Source of the DNA: Rhodospirillaceae bacterium
GTDB lineage: Bacteria > Pseudomonadota > Alphaproteobacteria > Rhodospirillales > Casp-alpha2
Assembly (NCBI GenBank): GCA_018665815.1
Contig: JABJBP010000082.1
Location: 1-35,222 of the forward strand
Length of the DNA stretch: 35,222 nt
Reading direction: 5' to 3'
Shown: in pieces, positions 24,996-34,482 of the stretch
Numbering within the stretch: position 1 is the stretch's first letter
Layout: every line of letters begins with the position of its first letter
Notes under the pieces: model-generated
Database searches by the model: none
Told to the model about the DNA's origin: nothing
Seen by the model: only the letters and a program-made list of their open reading frames with translations
Program-made: the position numbers and the translations under genes

Positions 24996-25372
24996 ATGAG
25001 AAAGTTTCTGGTCGGATTAATCCTGGCAACGTTTATGGCAAACGGCGCGGCGACGGCGGACGGCGTCGCGGTGATCGACGCCACGGTGACGGCCAACCCC
25101 GACGGTACCTATGCGTTCTCGGCGACGCTCAAACACGGTGACACGGGCTGGGATCACTACGCTGACAAGTTTGAGGTGTTGGGTCCGGGCGGCAAGGTTC
25201 TCGGCACCCGGGTGCTCTATCATCCGCACGTCAACGAACAGCCCTTTACCCGCTCGCTGAGCTAAGTCCAGGTGCCGGTGGGGGTGCGCGAAGTTACGGT
25301 GCGCGCCCACGACAAGGTCTCCACGGTAACGGCAAGCACACCTTCAAGGTCAAATTGCCGCCCCGGCGCTAA
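24996..25372 (+). pseudogene. Decayed gene for a small secreted protein
   Basis: ATG 24996 with AGAGGGA ~8 nt upstream opens a signal peptide (LVGLILATFMANGAATADG), then VIDATVTANPDGTYAFSATLKHGDTGWDHYADKFEVLGPGGKVLGTRVLYHPHVNEQPFTRSLS. A TAA at 25263-25265 stops the frame, but the same frame continues sensibly after it (VQVPVGVREVTVRAHDKV). Near 25317-25321 the frame shifts again: GTCTC appears where GTC is expected, and the end (HGNGKHTFKVKLP) reads in another frame to TAA 25370-25372. One nonsense and one 2-bp lesion make it a likely pseudogene. The beta-rich family has no recognised function. Confidence 0.7.
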
Positions 25373-25413
25373 GCGCCGGTTACTGAGCCCATGGCGCTAA
25401 GCACCGGTTATTG
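25365..25413. repeat. Imperfect 21-bp direct repeat
   Basis: GGCGCTAAGCGCCGGTTACTG (25365-25385) recurs at 25393-25413 with two mismatches, 28 bases apart. The first copy overlaps the end of the decayed gene, so a local duplication may have occurred there. GGCGCTAAGCGCC within the first copy is itself nearly self-complementary. Confidence 0.6.
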
Positions 25414-25443
25414 TTCCCCAGGTGCGAACTAGGGAACCAATAA

Positions 25444-26487
25444 CTATGGGATATTTCTAACGTGTGGACGCAGTTCTTTCATCCATTCGGGCATTGCGGA
25501 AATGAAACGTTGTTCGATTTTCTTTCCGTGACGATGCAACAGAATTCCGCAAGTTAGAATCATTGTCCCGACAATGGTTAGGATGAATGGAAAAAATATT
25601 GAATCCGTGAAAACCTCGAACGCAAGGTATCCAATATATCCAAACGAACCGATGGCGCCGAAAATGACAAAGATCTTTCTTTGTAGAAATACCGACAGCC
25701 CCATGAGCGAAACGTTCGTCAAAAAGTAAAGAAACTTGGAGAATTCGCTATCGCTTTTCATCAGCGTCAAACCACCCCAAAAAGCGATGGCCCCGAAAAG
25801 ATAGCCCCAAAATGTATAATCCTCCTTGGTTCGGTGATCGAAAATATAGCTCCCGGCAATCATCACGACACCAAACCACAAGGAGACCAATTTACGTTCA
25901 TGCCAAGAGAAACCAGTGCTCTCGAAAATGATCGGCGTCAGATCCATGGACATGTACCACAACGCAAAAGCGATTGGCGCGGTGAGGAAAGGGAATTTGA
26001 AAAATCGCAAAGCTAAAAATCCGGCGCCGATTGTCGCTATTTCCATGATTAACCAGCCGCCTTTGATCCAGCGGTGAAATGACTTGTATTCCCCCGGATC
26101 ATCAAAGGCCCAAATGCCGAGCCAGCGTTGCAGTCCGTAAACAGCAAGTGGCGTCATGCATATACCGATGGTTACCAAAAGGCCGCCTGGAACTTTGAGC
26201 CCGTTCCGGCTCCACAACCTGGAGCCCGCCCCGACAAAAGCAGCTCCATAGAGGGCCGATATGACGAAAATCCCGCCACCGCCGAAAGCTTCCCAAGCGG
26301 CGGTCATGAACCAACCCATGGCCCCTATGACCACTAATGCACCAAAAAAGTACAGAATGTAAACAAGGCTGAATCGGGGACGGTCAGCGGTCTTCTCGGA
26401 TAGAGCTAGCCATAGGGTTTCAGCCTGTTGCCCGTCGATCATGCCCTGCGACGCCGCCCACTCGAGGTCACTTTTTTCTATGTGCAT
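25444..26487 (-). CDS. Polytopic membrane protein, DUF2157-like
   Basis: 347 residues. A short soluble N-terminus (DLEWAASQGMIDGQQAETLWLAL, reminiscent of the DUF2157 N-terminal helix pair) is followed by about ten hydrophobic spans and a basic cytosolic tail (HRHGKKIEQRF...). Function unknown; I see no catalytic or transport signature. GAGGAA lies ~8 nt before the ATG. Codon third positions are less GC-rich than in neighbouring housekeeping genes, which hints at acquisition. It stands between the decayed secreted-protein gene and glnA with no obvious partner. Confidence 0.65.
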   Translation of the reverse strand: MHIEKSDLEWAASQGMIDGQQAETLWLALSEKTADRPRFSLVYILYFFGALVVIGAMGWFMTAAWEAFGGGGIFVISALYGAAFVGAGSRLWSRNGLKVPGGLLVTIGICMTPLAVYGLQRWLGIWAFDDPGEYKSFHRWIKGGWLIMEIATIGAGFLALRFFKFPFLTAPIAFALWYMSMDLTPIIFESTGFSWHERKLVSLWFGVVMIAGSYIFDHRTKEDYTFWGYLFGAIAFWGGLTLMKSDSEFSKFLYFLTNVSLMGLSVFLQRKIFVIFGAIGSFGYIGYLAFEVFTDSIFFPFILTIVGTMILTCGILLHRHGKKIEQRFISAMPEWMKELRPHVRNIP

Positions 26488-26710
26488 GAATTAAAATTCC
26501 TCAGGTTTCTCCATAAACCGGCTCGGATTAAAGCGAAATGCACTAGCTCAGAAATGCATGAACAATGGTTTCTCTATATCGTAGCAAGCTGAAAGGGGGA
26601 GGGGCAATTTCTCCACATGGTCAATTGCAGCCCTGCCCGGCACGGAAAATGAGGGTCCGCTGCTGATTTTGAAGCGGTCGTTGGTCTCGCTGAGAGCTCC
26701 CAAACAACAA

Positions 26711-26739
26711 AAGGCCGCCCCGGAACCCGGGTCGGCCTT
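26711..26739 (-). terminator. Rho-independent terminator of glnA
   Basis: On the minus strand AAGGCCGACCCGG pairs with CCGGGGCGGCCTT (one mismatch) around a three-base loop, followed by TTGTTGTTT. It lies 24 bases after the glnA stop. Confidence 0.8.
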
Positions 26740-26762
26740 CCGTTTGTCGCAATGCGTCGGAT

Positions 26763-28184
26763 TTACGACGAATAGTACATCTTGAACTCGACCGGATGCG
26801 GTGCGTGCTCGAAGTTGTAGATCTCTTCCCACTTGAGTTCCGCGTAGGCGTCGATCTGATCGTCGGTGAAGACGTCGCCTTTTTTCAGGAAATCACGGTC
26901 GGTCTCCAAGCTATCCATGGCTTCACGCATAGAGCCGCAGACCGTCGGCACGTCGGCCAGTTCTTCCGGCGGCAGATCGTACAAGTCCTTATCCATGGCG
27001 TCGCCTGGATTGATCTTGTTCTGGATGCCGTCAAGGCCGGCCATCATCATCGCCGAGAAGGCCAGATACGGGTTGGCCATGGCGTCGGGGAAGCGCACCT
27101 CAACACGCTTGCCGGCCGGCGAGTTGGCAAACGGGATACGGCAGCTGGCTGAGCGATTGCGGGCCGAATAGGCCAACAGCACCGGCGCCTCAAAACCCGG
27201 GATCAACCGCTTGTAGGAGTTGGTCGATGGGTTGGTGAAGGCATTCAAGGCCTTGGCGTGCTTGATGATGCCGCCGATGTAGTGGAGGCAGGTCTCGGAC
27301 AAGTCCGCATATCCCGAGCCCGCGAAGGTTGGTTTGCCGTCTTTCCAGATCGACTGGTGGGTATGCATGCCCGATCCGTTGTCGCCGGCCACGGGTTTCG
27401 GCATAAACGTCGCCGTTTTGCCGTAAGTGTGGGCGGTCATCTGGGTGCAGTACTTATAGATCTGCACGTTGTCGGCGGAGTGCACCAAGGTCGAAAACGT
27501 CATGCCGAGCTCATGCTGGGAAGGCGCCACCTCGTGGTGGTGCTTATCCATGCTGAGGCCCATCTGCTGCATGACGGTGACCATCTCGGCGCGCAGATCA
27601 TGCGCGCTATCAATCGGCGGCACCGGGAAATAGCCGCCCTTGATGCCCGGCCGGTGGCCTGTGTTGCCTTCCTCGAACATCTTGCCCGTCACCCAGGGGC
27701 CTTCCTCGGAATCGATCTCGTAGAACGACGCGTTCATCTGTACGTCGTAGCGCACGTCGTCGAAGACGAAAAATTCCGGCTCGGCACCGAAATACGCGGT
27801 GTCGCCGATGCCGGTCGAGCCCAGATACGCTTCGGCCTTCTTCGCCACCGAGCGCGGGTCGCGCTCATAAGGCTGGCCGGTGGTGGGCTCCAAGATATCA
27901 CAGCACATGATCAATGAAGGTTGGGCGGCGAACGGATCCATGACCGCCGTCGAGGCATCGGGAATAAGCGACATATCGCTTTCATTGATGGCTTTCCAGC
28001 CGGCGATCGATGAGCCGTCGAACATGATGCCGTCGACGAAGCTGTCTTCATCGACGAATTCCGTGCACATGGTCAAATGCTGCCATTTGCCGCGCGGGTC
28101 GGTGAAACGCAAGTCGACGAACGGAATGTCGTCGTCCTTCAAGACCTTCAAAACGTCGGCGGGTGTCTTACAATTGAGTGACAT
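26763..28184 (-). CDS. glnA: Type I glutamine synthetase
   Basis: 473 residues, normal for GSI-beta dodecamers. It condenses glutamate and ammonia with ATP. Visible: beta-grasp N-terminal domain with [31 protein letters not shown], the metal and glutamate motif segment [23 protein letters not shown], the ATP motif [19 protein letters not shown], and [12 protein letters not shown] with Tyr402 as the adenylylation site. The presence of that Tyr implies control by GlnE/GlnD, with GlnB as signal carrier. It lies 107 bases downstream of glnB on the same strand. Confidence 0.97.
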   Translation of the reverse strand: MSLNCKTPADVLKVLKDDDIPFVDLRFTDPRGKWQHLTMCTEFVDEDSFVDGIMFDGSSIAGWKAINESDMSLIPDASTAVMDPFAAQPSLIMCCDILEPTTGQPYERDPRSVAKKAEAYLGSTGIGDTAYFGAEPEFFVFDDVRYDVQMNASFYEIDSEEGPWVTGKMFEEGNTGHRPGIKGGYFPVPPIDSAHDLRAEMVTVMQQMGLSMDKHHHEVAPSQHELGMTFSTLVHSADNVQIYKYCTQMTAHTYGKTATFMPKPVAGDNGSGMHTHQSIWKDGKPTFAGSGYADLSETCLHYIGGIIKHAKALNAFTNPSTNSYKRLIPGFEAPVLLAYSARNRSASCRIPFANSPAGKRVEVRFPDAMANPYLAFSAMMMAGLDGIQNKINPGDAMDKDLYDLPPEELADVPTVCGSMREAMDSLETDRDFLKKGDVFTDDQIDAYAELKWEEIYNFEHAPHPVEFKMYYSS

Positions 28185-28291
28185 AATTCAGGGTTCCCTT
28201 TTTTGGCTTGAGTAGTGAGTTTGATACTTAAGTTCGTGGTTGTAGCCAAACACCGGCCCCGATCCGGGGAAACGCGGCGAATTTCTAGAAT

Positions 28292-28762
<471 letters not shown>

Positions 28763-28792
28763 TCAATGATACCAGGTGCGCAGCATTGCCGG

Positions 28793-28815
28793 TGCCTAAA
28801 AATTAGGCAATTGCC
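28793..28815. promoter_or_regulatory. NtrC-like palindrome upstream of the sigma54 promoter
   Basis: TGCCTAAAAATTAGGCA (28793-28809) is a perfect 7-bp palindrome with a 3-base centre and the TGC-N11-GCA frame of NtrC enhancer sites. A second 10-bp palindrome GGCAATTGCC (28806-28815) overlaps it. Its centre is ~120 bases upstream of the predicted start, a normal distance for an NtrC enhancer. The inner bases differ from the E. coli consensus. Confidence 0.5.
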
Positions 28816-29118
28816 CAAAGGGCGCTCAGGTGGCGGGAAATTGGATCATGCCCGCGTCGTAAGGGATGGCGCGCGTGCGCCGGAATTCGCCGATAATTAT
28901 TCTGTGGCTTTTTTCGCTGGAATAGCTCGGCGAACGGAACAAATGGATAGTTTCCGGTATTTCTAAATGGGGCCAATTTGATATATTCCGAGGGCTCGCG
29001 GCGAGGCTGAAACATAACAGTAAGAACGCCGATGCGTGACGTTGGATGACGGTCGGTAAACATCGCCGGTTAAATGGCGCATAACGCTGTCATTTGGAAT
29101 TTTCTCGATTAACAAGCA
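28816..29118. other. Intergenic stretch, nothing assignable
   Basis: About 300 bases between the glnB regulatory region and the AT-richer ORF at 29119. Possible ORFs on either strand are short with no convincing start or composition. No tRNA fold or terminator was noticed. Confidence 0.5.
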
Positions 29119-29688
29119 ATGAATTGTATGACGATGGCAAAGAATATTAATTTGACGGCGGCAATTGTTCTCATGGCAATTTCGTTTGTCGCTGGCGTTC
29201 TAACCCGGCACTACAATATTCCGTCGATCCCGCAAGTGGCTGAATTGAAAAATCAACTTTTACCATTAGTTCGGAAAGCACTTCCGCCAAATAAATTAAT
29301 CGAAATCGTCGCTTACAAATAACACACAACTTTGTATGTTGATAGACCGTACTTCGAAACGCTGGGCGTTATCGACCTGAAGGGTGCCTATTTGGTCAAA
29401 ATAGAAAGGCACCGGAAAATTCCGATCAAGCTTCACGTCATAAGTCCCGTCGTGGCTTTTCGGTTTATCAACGATGGAAATGACAATTCAGTATTCGACG
29501 GGTGGACGAGGACCAGTGATGAAGTTTTCGTGAATGGCCAATCTTCCCAGGACAACATTGTTATTCGCAAGCAATTCGAGCCCGGGATACATTTGATTGC
29601 CGCAGGCGGCCCCGTTTCCTCTAGTCCATTGTTGATCAAGGCTTTTGATCGCGGGGTGCAACGAACGGATTTCGAAATTCAGAACTAG
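29119..29688 (+). pseudogene. ORF split by one in-frame TAA, N-terminal membrane anchor
   Basis: A single frame runs from ATG 29119 to TAG 29686-29688, broken only by TAA at 29320-29322. The first part (67 residues) has a signal anchor (LTAAIVLMAISFVAGVLTRHY). The second part begins just after the stop with no ATG or ribosome binding site (only TTG 29332). It reads LYVDRPYFETLGVIDLKGAYLVKIERHRKIPIKLHVI, then NDGNDNSVFDGWTR, and QFEPGIHLIAAGG, like an extracytoplasmic beta domain. I do not recognise the family with certainty. A nonsense mutation in one ~189-codon gene is more likely than two genes. Confidence 0.55.
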
Positions 29689-30372
29689 AATATTCTCTTT
29701 GGCGGTTCAATTTGGCAAGTGCATGGGGATGTTCGGTAATTTTCCGATGCGGGCTTCTCACAGATGGGGATAGGCACAATGTGTGGCGCGCTTTTATGTT
29801 GTGAACCTTCCATTGGAATAGCTGAAATCTAGCGTCAAGATACCGTATCCAGCCATTTCTCGTACTCTCCAGGTTCCATTTTACGTCGCCTGACCGGGTT
29901 GAGATCGCGTGCTGTCGTATCCATCAGAATGATCCGTTTGCGCCTAACCCCCCCCAATCTCTGGTCCAGATTAGGGGGCTTTTCGTTTATGAAAACCTGT
30001 TATCTGGAATATTATCGGCAAATTTTCATGCAAAGAGGCATGGGTACACGCTTGTGCTTGGCTGACAATAACGTGTTGGGAAGGTCAAATTCAATTCGCC
30101 GATAAGGACGTATTTTCAATGTGGTACGCGAGTTATTTGAATCAATGATTCCAGTTTCCCATCGGGCCGCGATGCCGGCTATCTAATGCGGGCTTCCCAT
30201 TTCCCAATGCCTTTCATTCGAATTTCGTATTGGCATGGAATTTGGCCTTATGCCATGACTTAAAAACCATAAATAAAATATGGTTAAAAGCCCACTATTT
30301 TAGTGCGGAATTAACTTTGAAGCCCTTGGCCGGCGACGCGGGCCGTCCGGGAAGCACAACAGGAGATTGAGC
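29689..30372. other. Gene-poor intergenic region
   Basis: About 680 bases, AT-richer than the neighbours. It contains a hairpin at ~29948-29979 and a 29-codon minus-strand ORF (29835-29924) discussed among the findings. No convincing gene, tRNA or insertion-sequence end was seen. The last ~100 bases probably hold the promoter of the Rieske gene, but no clear -35/-10 pair stood out. Confidence 0.5.
29948..29984 (+). terminator. C-run hairpin followed by T-rich tract
   Basis: CCCCCAATCT pairs with AGATTAGGGGG (one bulged A) around CTGGTCC, followed by CTTTTCGTTT. It has terminator shape on the plus strand, but no confident gene ends just upstream; the nearest is the interrupted ORF ending at 29688. 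Confidence 0.5.
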
Positions 30373-31893
30373 ATGGATAAGAAAGTCGAACATCGGCCGG
30401 AAGACGCGCCAGGCGCCAAGAATTTGGTCAAACCCTACAGTGGATATGAAAAAAACCACGTGCCGGCGCATGATCCGTTATTGACCGAGACCGATGCCGA
30501 CACGCCCATGGGCGAATACATGCGCCGCTTCTGGCATCCCATCTGCATGTCCGAGGAATTGACCGACACGCCGCACTATCTGGTGTTTTTGGGCGAGGAA
30601 TTGGTCGCGTTTCGCGACAAAAGCGGCGAGGTCGGCGTGCTGCACGCGCATTGCTGCCACCGCGGCGCGTCCTTGGAATACGGGATGATCCAGGAAAAGG
30701 GCATCATGTGCTCCTACCACGGCTGGGTTTATGACGTCGACGGGACGTGTTTGGAGGTGCCGGCGCCGACCGGCGAGGAGGAAGAGGCCGAGAAGTTCCG
30801 GAAATCCGTCTGCCAGGGTGCCTACAAGGCTTTTGAGCGCCACGGTCTGGTGTTTGCCTATATGGGCCCGGCCGAGGAAGCGCCGCCGTTTCCGGAATGG
30901 GAGTCCGATTTTTCCGTCCATCCCGACGACGAGCTGGTGCCGTTCAGTAATTTCCAGCACTGCAACTGGCTGCAGGTCCAAGACAACGCCGCCGACCAGT
31001 ACCACCACATCCCGCTGCACACCACGGCCGTGGTGCCGGGCCACGAACAAGGCACGACGTTTGGCGAGGCTGGTGCTGCGCCCTATCTGGTTCGCCCCGA
31101 TCTGCAGTTTTTCCCGGTCCACAATGGCACCGGCATGGCCTGGACGTCATCCAGGCGCGTCGATGACGAGAAGATCTTCATCCGGGTCAACCATCAGGCT
31201 CTGCCGAACTTGAGCTTCCATTCGTATCTGTTCGAGGACGGGACCGAGAAAAAACACTTCAGCCGCCTGCATATGATCCGCTGGACCGTGTCTGTCGATG
31301 ACACGAATTCGAAGATGATCGGTTGGCGTGTGGTCGGCAAAAACATCGATCCGCGTGAAGTCGGTACGAAACACCTGATCGGCTATGAGACCATCGATTT
31401 CCTCGAAGGTCAGGTCGCCATGCGCCGCCCGGAACGCGCAACATACGGCCAAGGCGAGAAACCGCCGATCCCCAAGGATCACCGGGACCGCGATTGTTAC
31501 AAGGACGCCCAGTACGCGCCGGGCGATTACGAGGTGATCATCACCCAGCGGCCGATCGCCGTGCATGCGCTGGAACGACCCATGAAGGCCGACGGCGGGG
31601 TCTATCTGTTCCGCAAGCTGCTCCGCGAGGCCGTCAACGGCGGCAACAAGGATGCGGCCCCGGAAGCCATCCGTGAATGGTTGAAATCAGTGAATGCCAC
31701 GCCGAACAGCTATTGTTCGGGCCACGTGTTGGAAGTCCCGGCGGCGGAAACCCTGGAAGATGAGGTCAAACGCCGCCGCGATGTCGCCCGCGCGGTGATC
31801 GATGTGCTGCATGATAGCGACGAACTGAAAGGCGCTGAGCGGACCAAAATGGTCACCGCCAGACTGGAGGAGATCGAGAAAACCGTCAGGTGA
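30373..31893 (+). CDS. Rieske-type aromatic ring-hydroxylating oxygenase, large subunit
   Basis: 506 residues from ATG 30373 (ACAGGAG ~8 nt upstream; TTG 30367 rejected). The N-terminal Rieske domain carries the [2Fe-2S] ligands Cys94 and His96 (HCCHRGASLEYG) and Cys113 and His116 (MCSYHGWVYD). The catalytic domain has the mononuclear iron motif with Asp208, His211 and His216 (DNAADQYHHIPLH). The C-terminal ~90 residues are helical and charged. Members use O2 and an external reductase to hydroxylate or demethylate aromatic or related compounds. No ferredoxin, reductase or small subunit is adjacent, so electrons must come from elsewhere. The substrate cannot be predicted. Third codon positions are strongly GC, unlike the preceding AT-rich region. 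Confidence 0.9.
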   Translation: MDKKVEHRPEDAPGAKNLVKPYSGYEKNHVPAHDPLLTETDADTPMGEYMRRFWHPICMSEELTDTPHYLVFLGEELVAFRDKSGEVGVLHAHCCHRGASLEYGMIQEKGIMCSYHGWVYDVDGTCLEVPAPTGEEEEAEKFRKSVCQGAYKAFERHGLVFAYMGPAEEAPPFPEWESDFSVHPDDELVPFSNFQHCNWLQVQDNAADQYHHIPLHTTAVVPGHEQGTTFGEAGAAPYLVRPDLQFFPVHNGTGMAWTSSRRVDDEKIFIRVNHQALPNLSFHSYLFEDGTEKKHFSRLHMIRWTVSVDDTNSKMIGWRVVGKNIDPREVGTKHLIGYETIDFLEGQVAMRRPERATYGQGEKPPIPKDHRDRDCYKDAQYAPGDYEVIITQRPIAVHALERPMKADGGVYLFRKLLREAVNGGNKDAAPEAIREWLKSVNATPNSYCSGHVLEVPAAETLEDEVKRRRDVARAVIDVLHDSDELKGAERTKMVTARLEEIEKTVR

Positions 31894-31916
31894 TGCCCCG
31901 GGAACGCACAGAAAGG

Positions 31917-31949
31917 GGCGGGAAGGGAGTAATCATCCTCCCTCCCGCC
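31917..31949 (+). terminator. Terminator-like hairpin after the Rieske gene
   Basis: GGCGGGAAGGGAG pairs with CTCCCTCCCGCC (one bulge) around an 8-base loop, 24 bases after the stop. Only a short T-containing tract follows, so it may be a weak terminator or transcript-end stabiliser. Confidence 0.6.
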
Positions 31950-32012
31950 ACTCGCTTTGCCGGCAAATGAACCATCGATTGGAATTACCGAGGTCTGGCG
32001 TTAGAGTGCTGC

Positions 32013-33782
32013 GTGAAAGCCAATATTCCCCGTAGTAAGCTGGCAACCCATGGCCGAATGGCGCAATGCATCCTCTGTTCGCGGCTATTTATGGCGATCA
32101 TCGCCCTCATATTGGTCGCCGGATTCGTGACCACCAGCCTGCTCAGCTATCAGGTCTCGAAGGCTAATTTGCGGGACGCGCTGATCGGCAATGAACTGCC
32201 GCTGACCAGCGACAATATTTATTCGGAAATCCAACGCGATCTGCTGCGCCCAGTGTTCGTCTCATCAATGATGGCAGACGATACGTTCGTCCGGGATTTG
32301 CTTTTGGATGGTGAGCAGAACCCCGACAAGATGACGCGCTACCTGGACGAAATCCGCAAGAAATATGGCATGTTCACCAGTTTTCTGGTCTCTGAGAAAA
32401 CCCGGAATTACTACCACTACAAAGGCATCACCCAGGTCATTGATGAAAATGATCCGGCCGATGCGTGGTATTTCCGTGTCCGCGACATGCAAGCGACGCA
32501 CGAGCTCAACGTTGATTTGAACGCCGCCGAAAACAACGCGCTCACGGTCTTTATCAATCACAAGGTTTTCTATTACGCCGGCAATTACCTGGCCACCACC
32601 GGGGTCGGCATTGCGTTCAATGCCTTGGGCAAGGTGGTCGAGCGCTACAAAACGCACTTCGCGCGCCACGTCTATTTCGTCGATGCGACGGGCAAGATCA
32701 TGGTGCGTTCCGAGGGCAGTTCCATCACTGAAGCCAACATCCTCACCGCCCGCCATATCTCAACCATCGCCAAGGCCCTGGTGGCCAGCGATCACGGGTT
32801 TTTCGAATATGACCGGGCCGGCGAAAACATGCTGGTCAGCACCCGCATCATCCCCGAGCTGAATTGGCGGGTGATTGTCGAACAGCAGGAATCCAGCGCG
32901 CTCGCCGGCATCCGCCAGACTTTGATCTCCAATCTGGCCGTCGGTTTCGGCGTCATCGCACTGACCCTGTTGATCGTGCTCTACACGGTCAATTTGTTCT
33001 ACGCGCGCCTCGAACAGAAAGCCTTTGAGATGTCGGCGTTGGCCGAGCAAGAAGCAATGCTCAACGAACAGCTCAAGTATCAATCCGAGGTCAAGGACAA
33101 GCTGTTTTCCATCGTTTCTCACGACCTGATTGATCCCTTCAACTCATTGTTGATGGGGACCCAGATGATGTCCAAGCATTCGGAGAAATTCAGTAAGGAA
33201 AAGCTCGTCGATTACGCCGAAAAAGTGAACAAAAGCGGCGAAAGTGTCTTTGAACTCTTACGCAATCTCCTCGATTGGTCCCGCTTACAGATCGAAGGTA
33301 TGAAGCTTGAGCCGAAGATCATTTCATTGCGCGACCTGACGCAGGAAAGCATCACCATTTTGGGCCCCATGGCCCAGGATAAAGACATCACAGTGACCAA
33401 CCGGATCGAAAACGACGCGGCGTTCGCTGATCCGGATATGATCCAAACCGTGATCCGCAATCTCATATCCAACGCCCTGAAATTCACGCCCACGGGCGGC
33501 CGGGTTGAGATATCAGCCGCCACCCAAGCTGGCGCCAAGGACACCATGGTTCAAATCACCGTCAGGGACACCGGCATCGGCATTGAGCCCGATCGCACCG
33601 ACAAAATCTTCGCCCTCGATCAAAAGACGTCAACGTCCGGCACCGCCGGCGAGCACGGCACCGGCTTAGGATTGCCGCTTTGTAAGGAAATGGTCGAGAT
33701 GAACGGCGGCAGGATATGGTTTGAGAGCGCGACGGGCGAGGGTGCGCGGTTTCATTTCACCTTGCCGGTGGCGCCAGGGTGA
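32013..33782 (+). CDS. Membrane sensor histidine kinase with extracytoplasmic sensor
   Basis: 589 residues from GTG 32013 (ATG 32058 is an alternative, removing 15 residues). Span 1 is at ~25-47 and span 2 at ~306-330; the ~260 residues between them resemble a double-Cache-type periplasmic sensor (TFVRDLLLDGEQNPDKMTRYL, FTSFLVSEKTRNYYHYKG, YFVDATGKIMVRSEG). No HAMP is seen; a coiled coil leads to HisKA with His370 in FSIVSHDLIDPFNSLL. HATPase_c keeps N-box IRNLISNALKFTPTGG, G1 DTGIGI and G2 GTGLGLPLCKEM, so it should be active, unlike the kinase near 8 kb. No response regulator is adjacent; its partner is unknown. Confidence 0.9.
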   Translation: MKANIPRSKLATHGRMAQCILCSRLFMAIIALILVAGFVTTSLLSYQVSKANLRDALIGNELPLTSDNIYSEIQRDLLRPVFVSSMMADDTFVRDLLLDGEQNPDKMTRYLDEIRKKYGMFTSFLVSEKTRNYYHYKGITQVIDENDPADAWYFRVRDMQATHELNVDLNAAENNALTVFINHKVFYYAGNYLATTGVGIAFNALGKVVERYKTHFARHVYFVDATGKIMVRSEGSSITEANILTARHISTIAKALVASDHGFFEYDRAGENMLVSTRIIPELNWRVIVEQQESSALAGIRQTLISNLAVGFGVIALTLLIVLYTVNLFYARLEQKAFEMSALAEQEAMLNEQLKYQSEVKDKLFSIVSHDLIDPFNSLLMGTQMMSKHSEKFSKEKLVDYAEKVNKSGESVFELLRNLLDWSRLQIEGMKLEPKIISLRDLTQESITILGPMAQDKDITVTNRIENDAAFADPDMIQTVIRNLISNALKFTPTGGRVEISAATQAGAKDTMVQITVRDTGIGIEPDRTDKIFALDQKTSTSGTAGEHGTGLGLPLCKEMVEMNGGRIWFESATGEGARFHFTLPVAPG

Positions 33783-33820
33783 GGTTCGGGTGAGGTTCGG
33801 GTGAGGTTGGGGTGAGGCTG
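33777..33820. repeat. 11-bp tandem repeat at the end of the kinase gene
   Basis: GGGTGAGGTTC is present twice exactly (33777-33787, 33788-33798), then GGGTGAGGTTG and GGGTGAGGCTG (to 33820), with a degenerate fifth unit after it. The kinase stop codon is within the first unit. Each unit contains TGA, so the tract supplies stops in all three frames. Confidence 0.85.
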
Positions 33821-33844
33821 TGGTGACGCCGTGTTGAAACAAAG

Positions 33845-34453
33845 ATGATCAACAACACCGGCATAAAAAACGCGCTCATCGATGTCGATGACAGCGTCCT
33901 GGTCCTCATTGATATCCAGGACTGTTTCTTAGACAGACATGACCGCGCCGTATCCGAGGCATTGGTGGCCAAAGTTGCGTGGATTATCGATCTCGCCCGG
34001 CACCTGGGCGTGCCCATTGTCGCCATGGCCGAAGACGTGGACACCCGCGGCAATCTCAACCAGACCATTCTTAACGCCTTGCCCAACGGCCAACGGGTCC
34101 ATGACAAGGACGCCTTCAATCTCACTGATAACCCGGAAATCCTGGCCGATTTGGATGCCACCGGGCGCAAGACGGTCATCTTAATGGGCATGGAAACCGA
34201 CGTCTGCGTTGCCCATTCGGCGCTCGGCCTCATGGGGAACGGCTACCGGGCCGCCGTCCTGAAAGACGCCGTCGCCACCGCACCCGGCGGCGCCGAATTC
34301 GGCCTGTCGCGCATGGCTGACGCCGGCGCCCTGATCACCTCTGTGCGCTCGCTCTATTACGAATGGCTGCGCAGCGTGACGAATTGTAAGACCTTGCGCG
34401 CGGCGACGGCGGGTGGGCCGCTGGCTAAGAGGCCGGATGGTTTGGGGGTTTGA
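33845..34453 (+). CDS. Isochorismatase-family cysteine hydrolase
   Basis: 202 residues. Alpha/beta fold with Asp23 in VLVLIDIQDCFL, a Lys in the KDAFNL segment and nucleophile Cys121 in GMETDVCVAHSALGL, the standard Asp-Lys-Cys triad. The cis-peptide motif before the Cys is present. Members hydrolyse nicotinamide, isochorismate, N-carbamoyl amino acids or other amides; the substrate here is unclear. The last ~30 residues (CKTLRAATAGGPLAKRPDG) extend past the usual end. It starts 62 bases after the kinase and converges on higA. Confidence 0.88.
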   Translation: MINNTGIKNALIDVDDSVLVLIDIQDCFLDRHDRAVSEALVAKVAWIIDLARHLGVPIVAMAEDVDTRGNLNQTILNALPNGQRVHDKDAFNLTDNPEILADLDATGRKTVILMGMETDVCVAHSALGLMGNGYRAAVLKDAVATAPGGAEFGLSRMADAGALITSVRSLYYEWLRSVTNCKTLRAATAGGPLAKRPDGLGV

Positions 34454-34482
34454 GGTGTGGTGACGCCGGAACTAGTGTGAAC

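Noticed and set aside
27258-27917. Plus-strand 219-residue ORF opposite glnA
   Set aside because: Antisense of a highly conserved gene with strong codon bias, which keeps the opposite frame open. No start signals or recognisable protein.
28803-29063. Minus-strand 86-residue ORF
   Set aside because: No recognisable domain, unconvincing composition, and it overlaps the palindromic regulatory region of glnB.
29320-29322. Selenocysteine or other recoding at the internal stop of the 29119 ORF
   Set aside because: The codon is TAA, not TGA or TAG, and no recoding element is visible.
29899-30105. Plus-strand 68-residue ORF
   Set aside because: Runs through the C-run hairpin and has no ribosome binding site or protein-like pattern.
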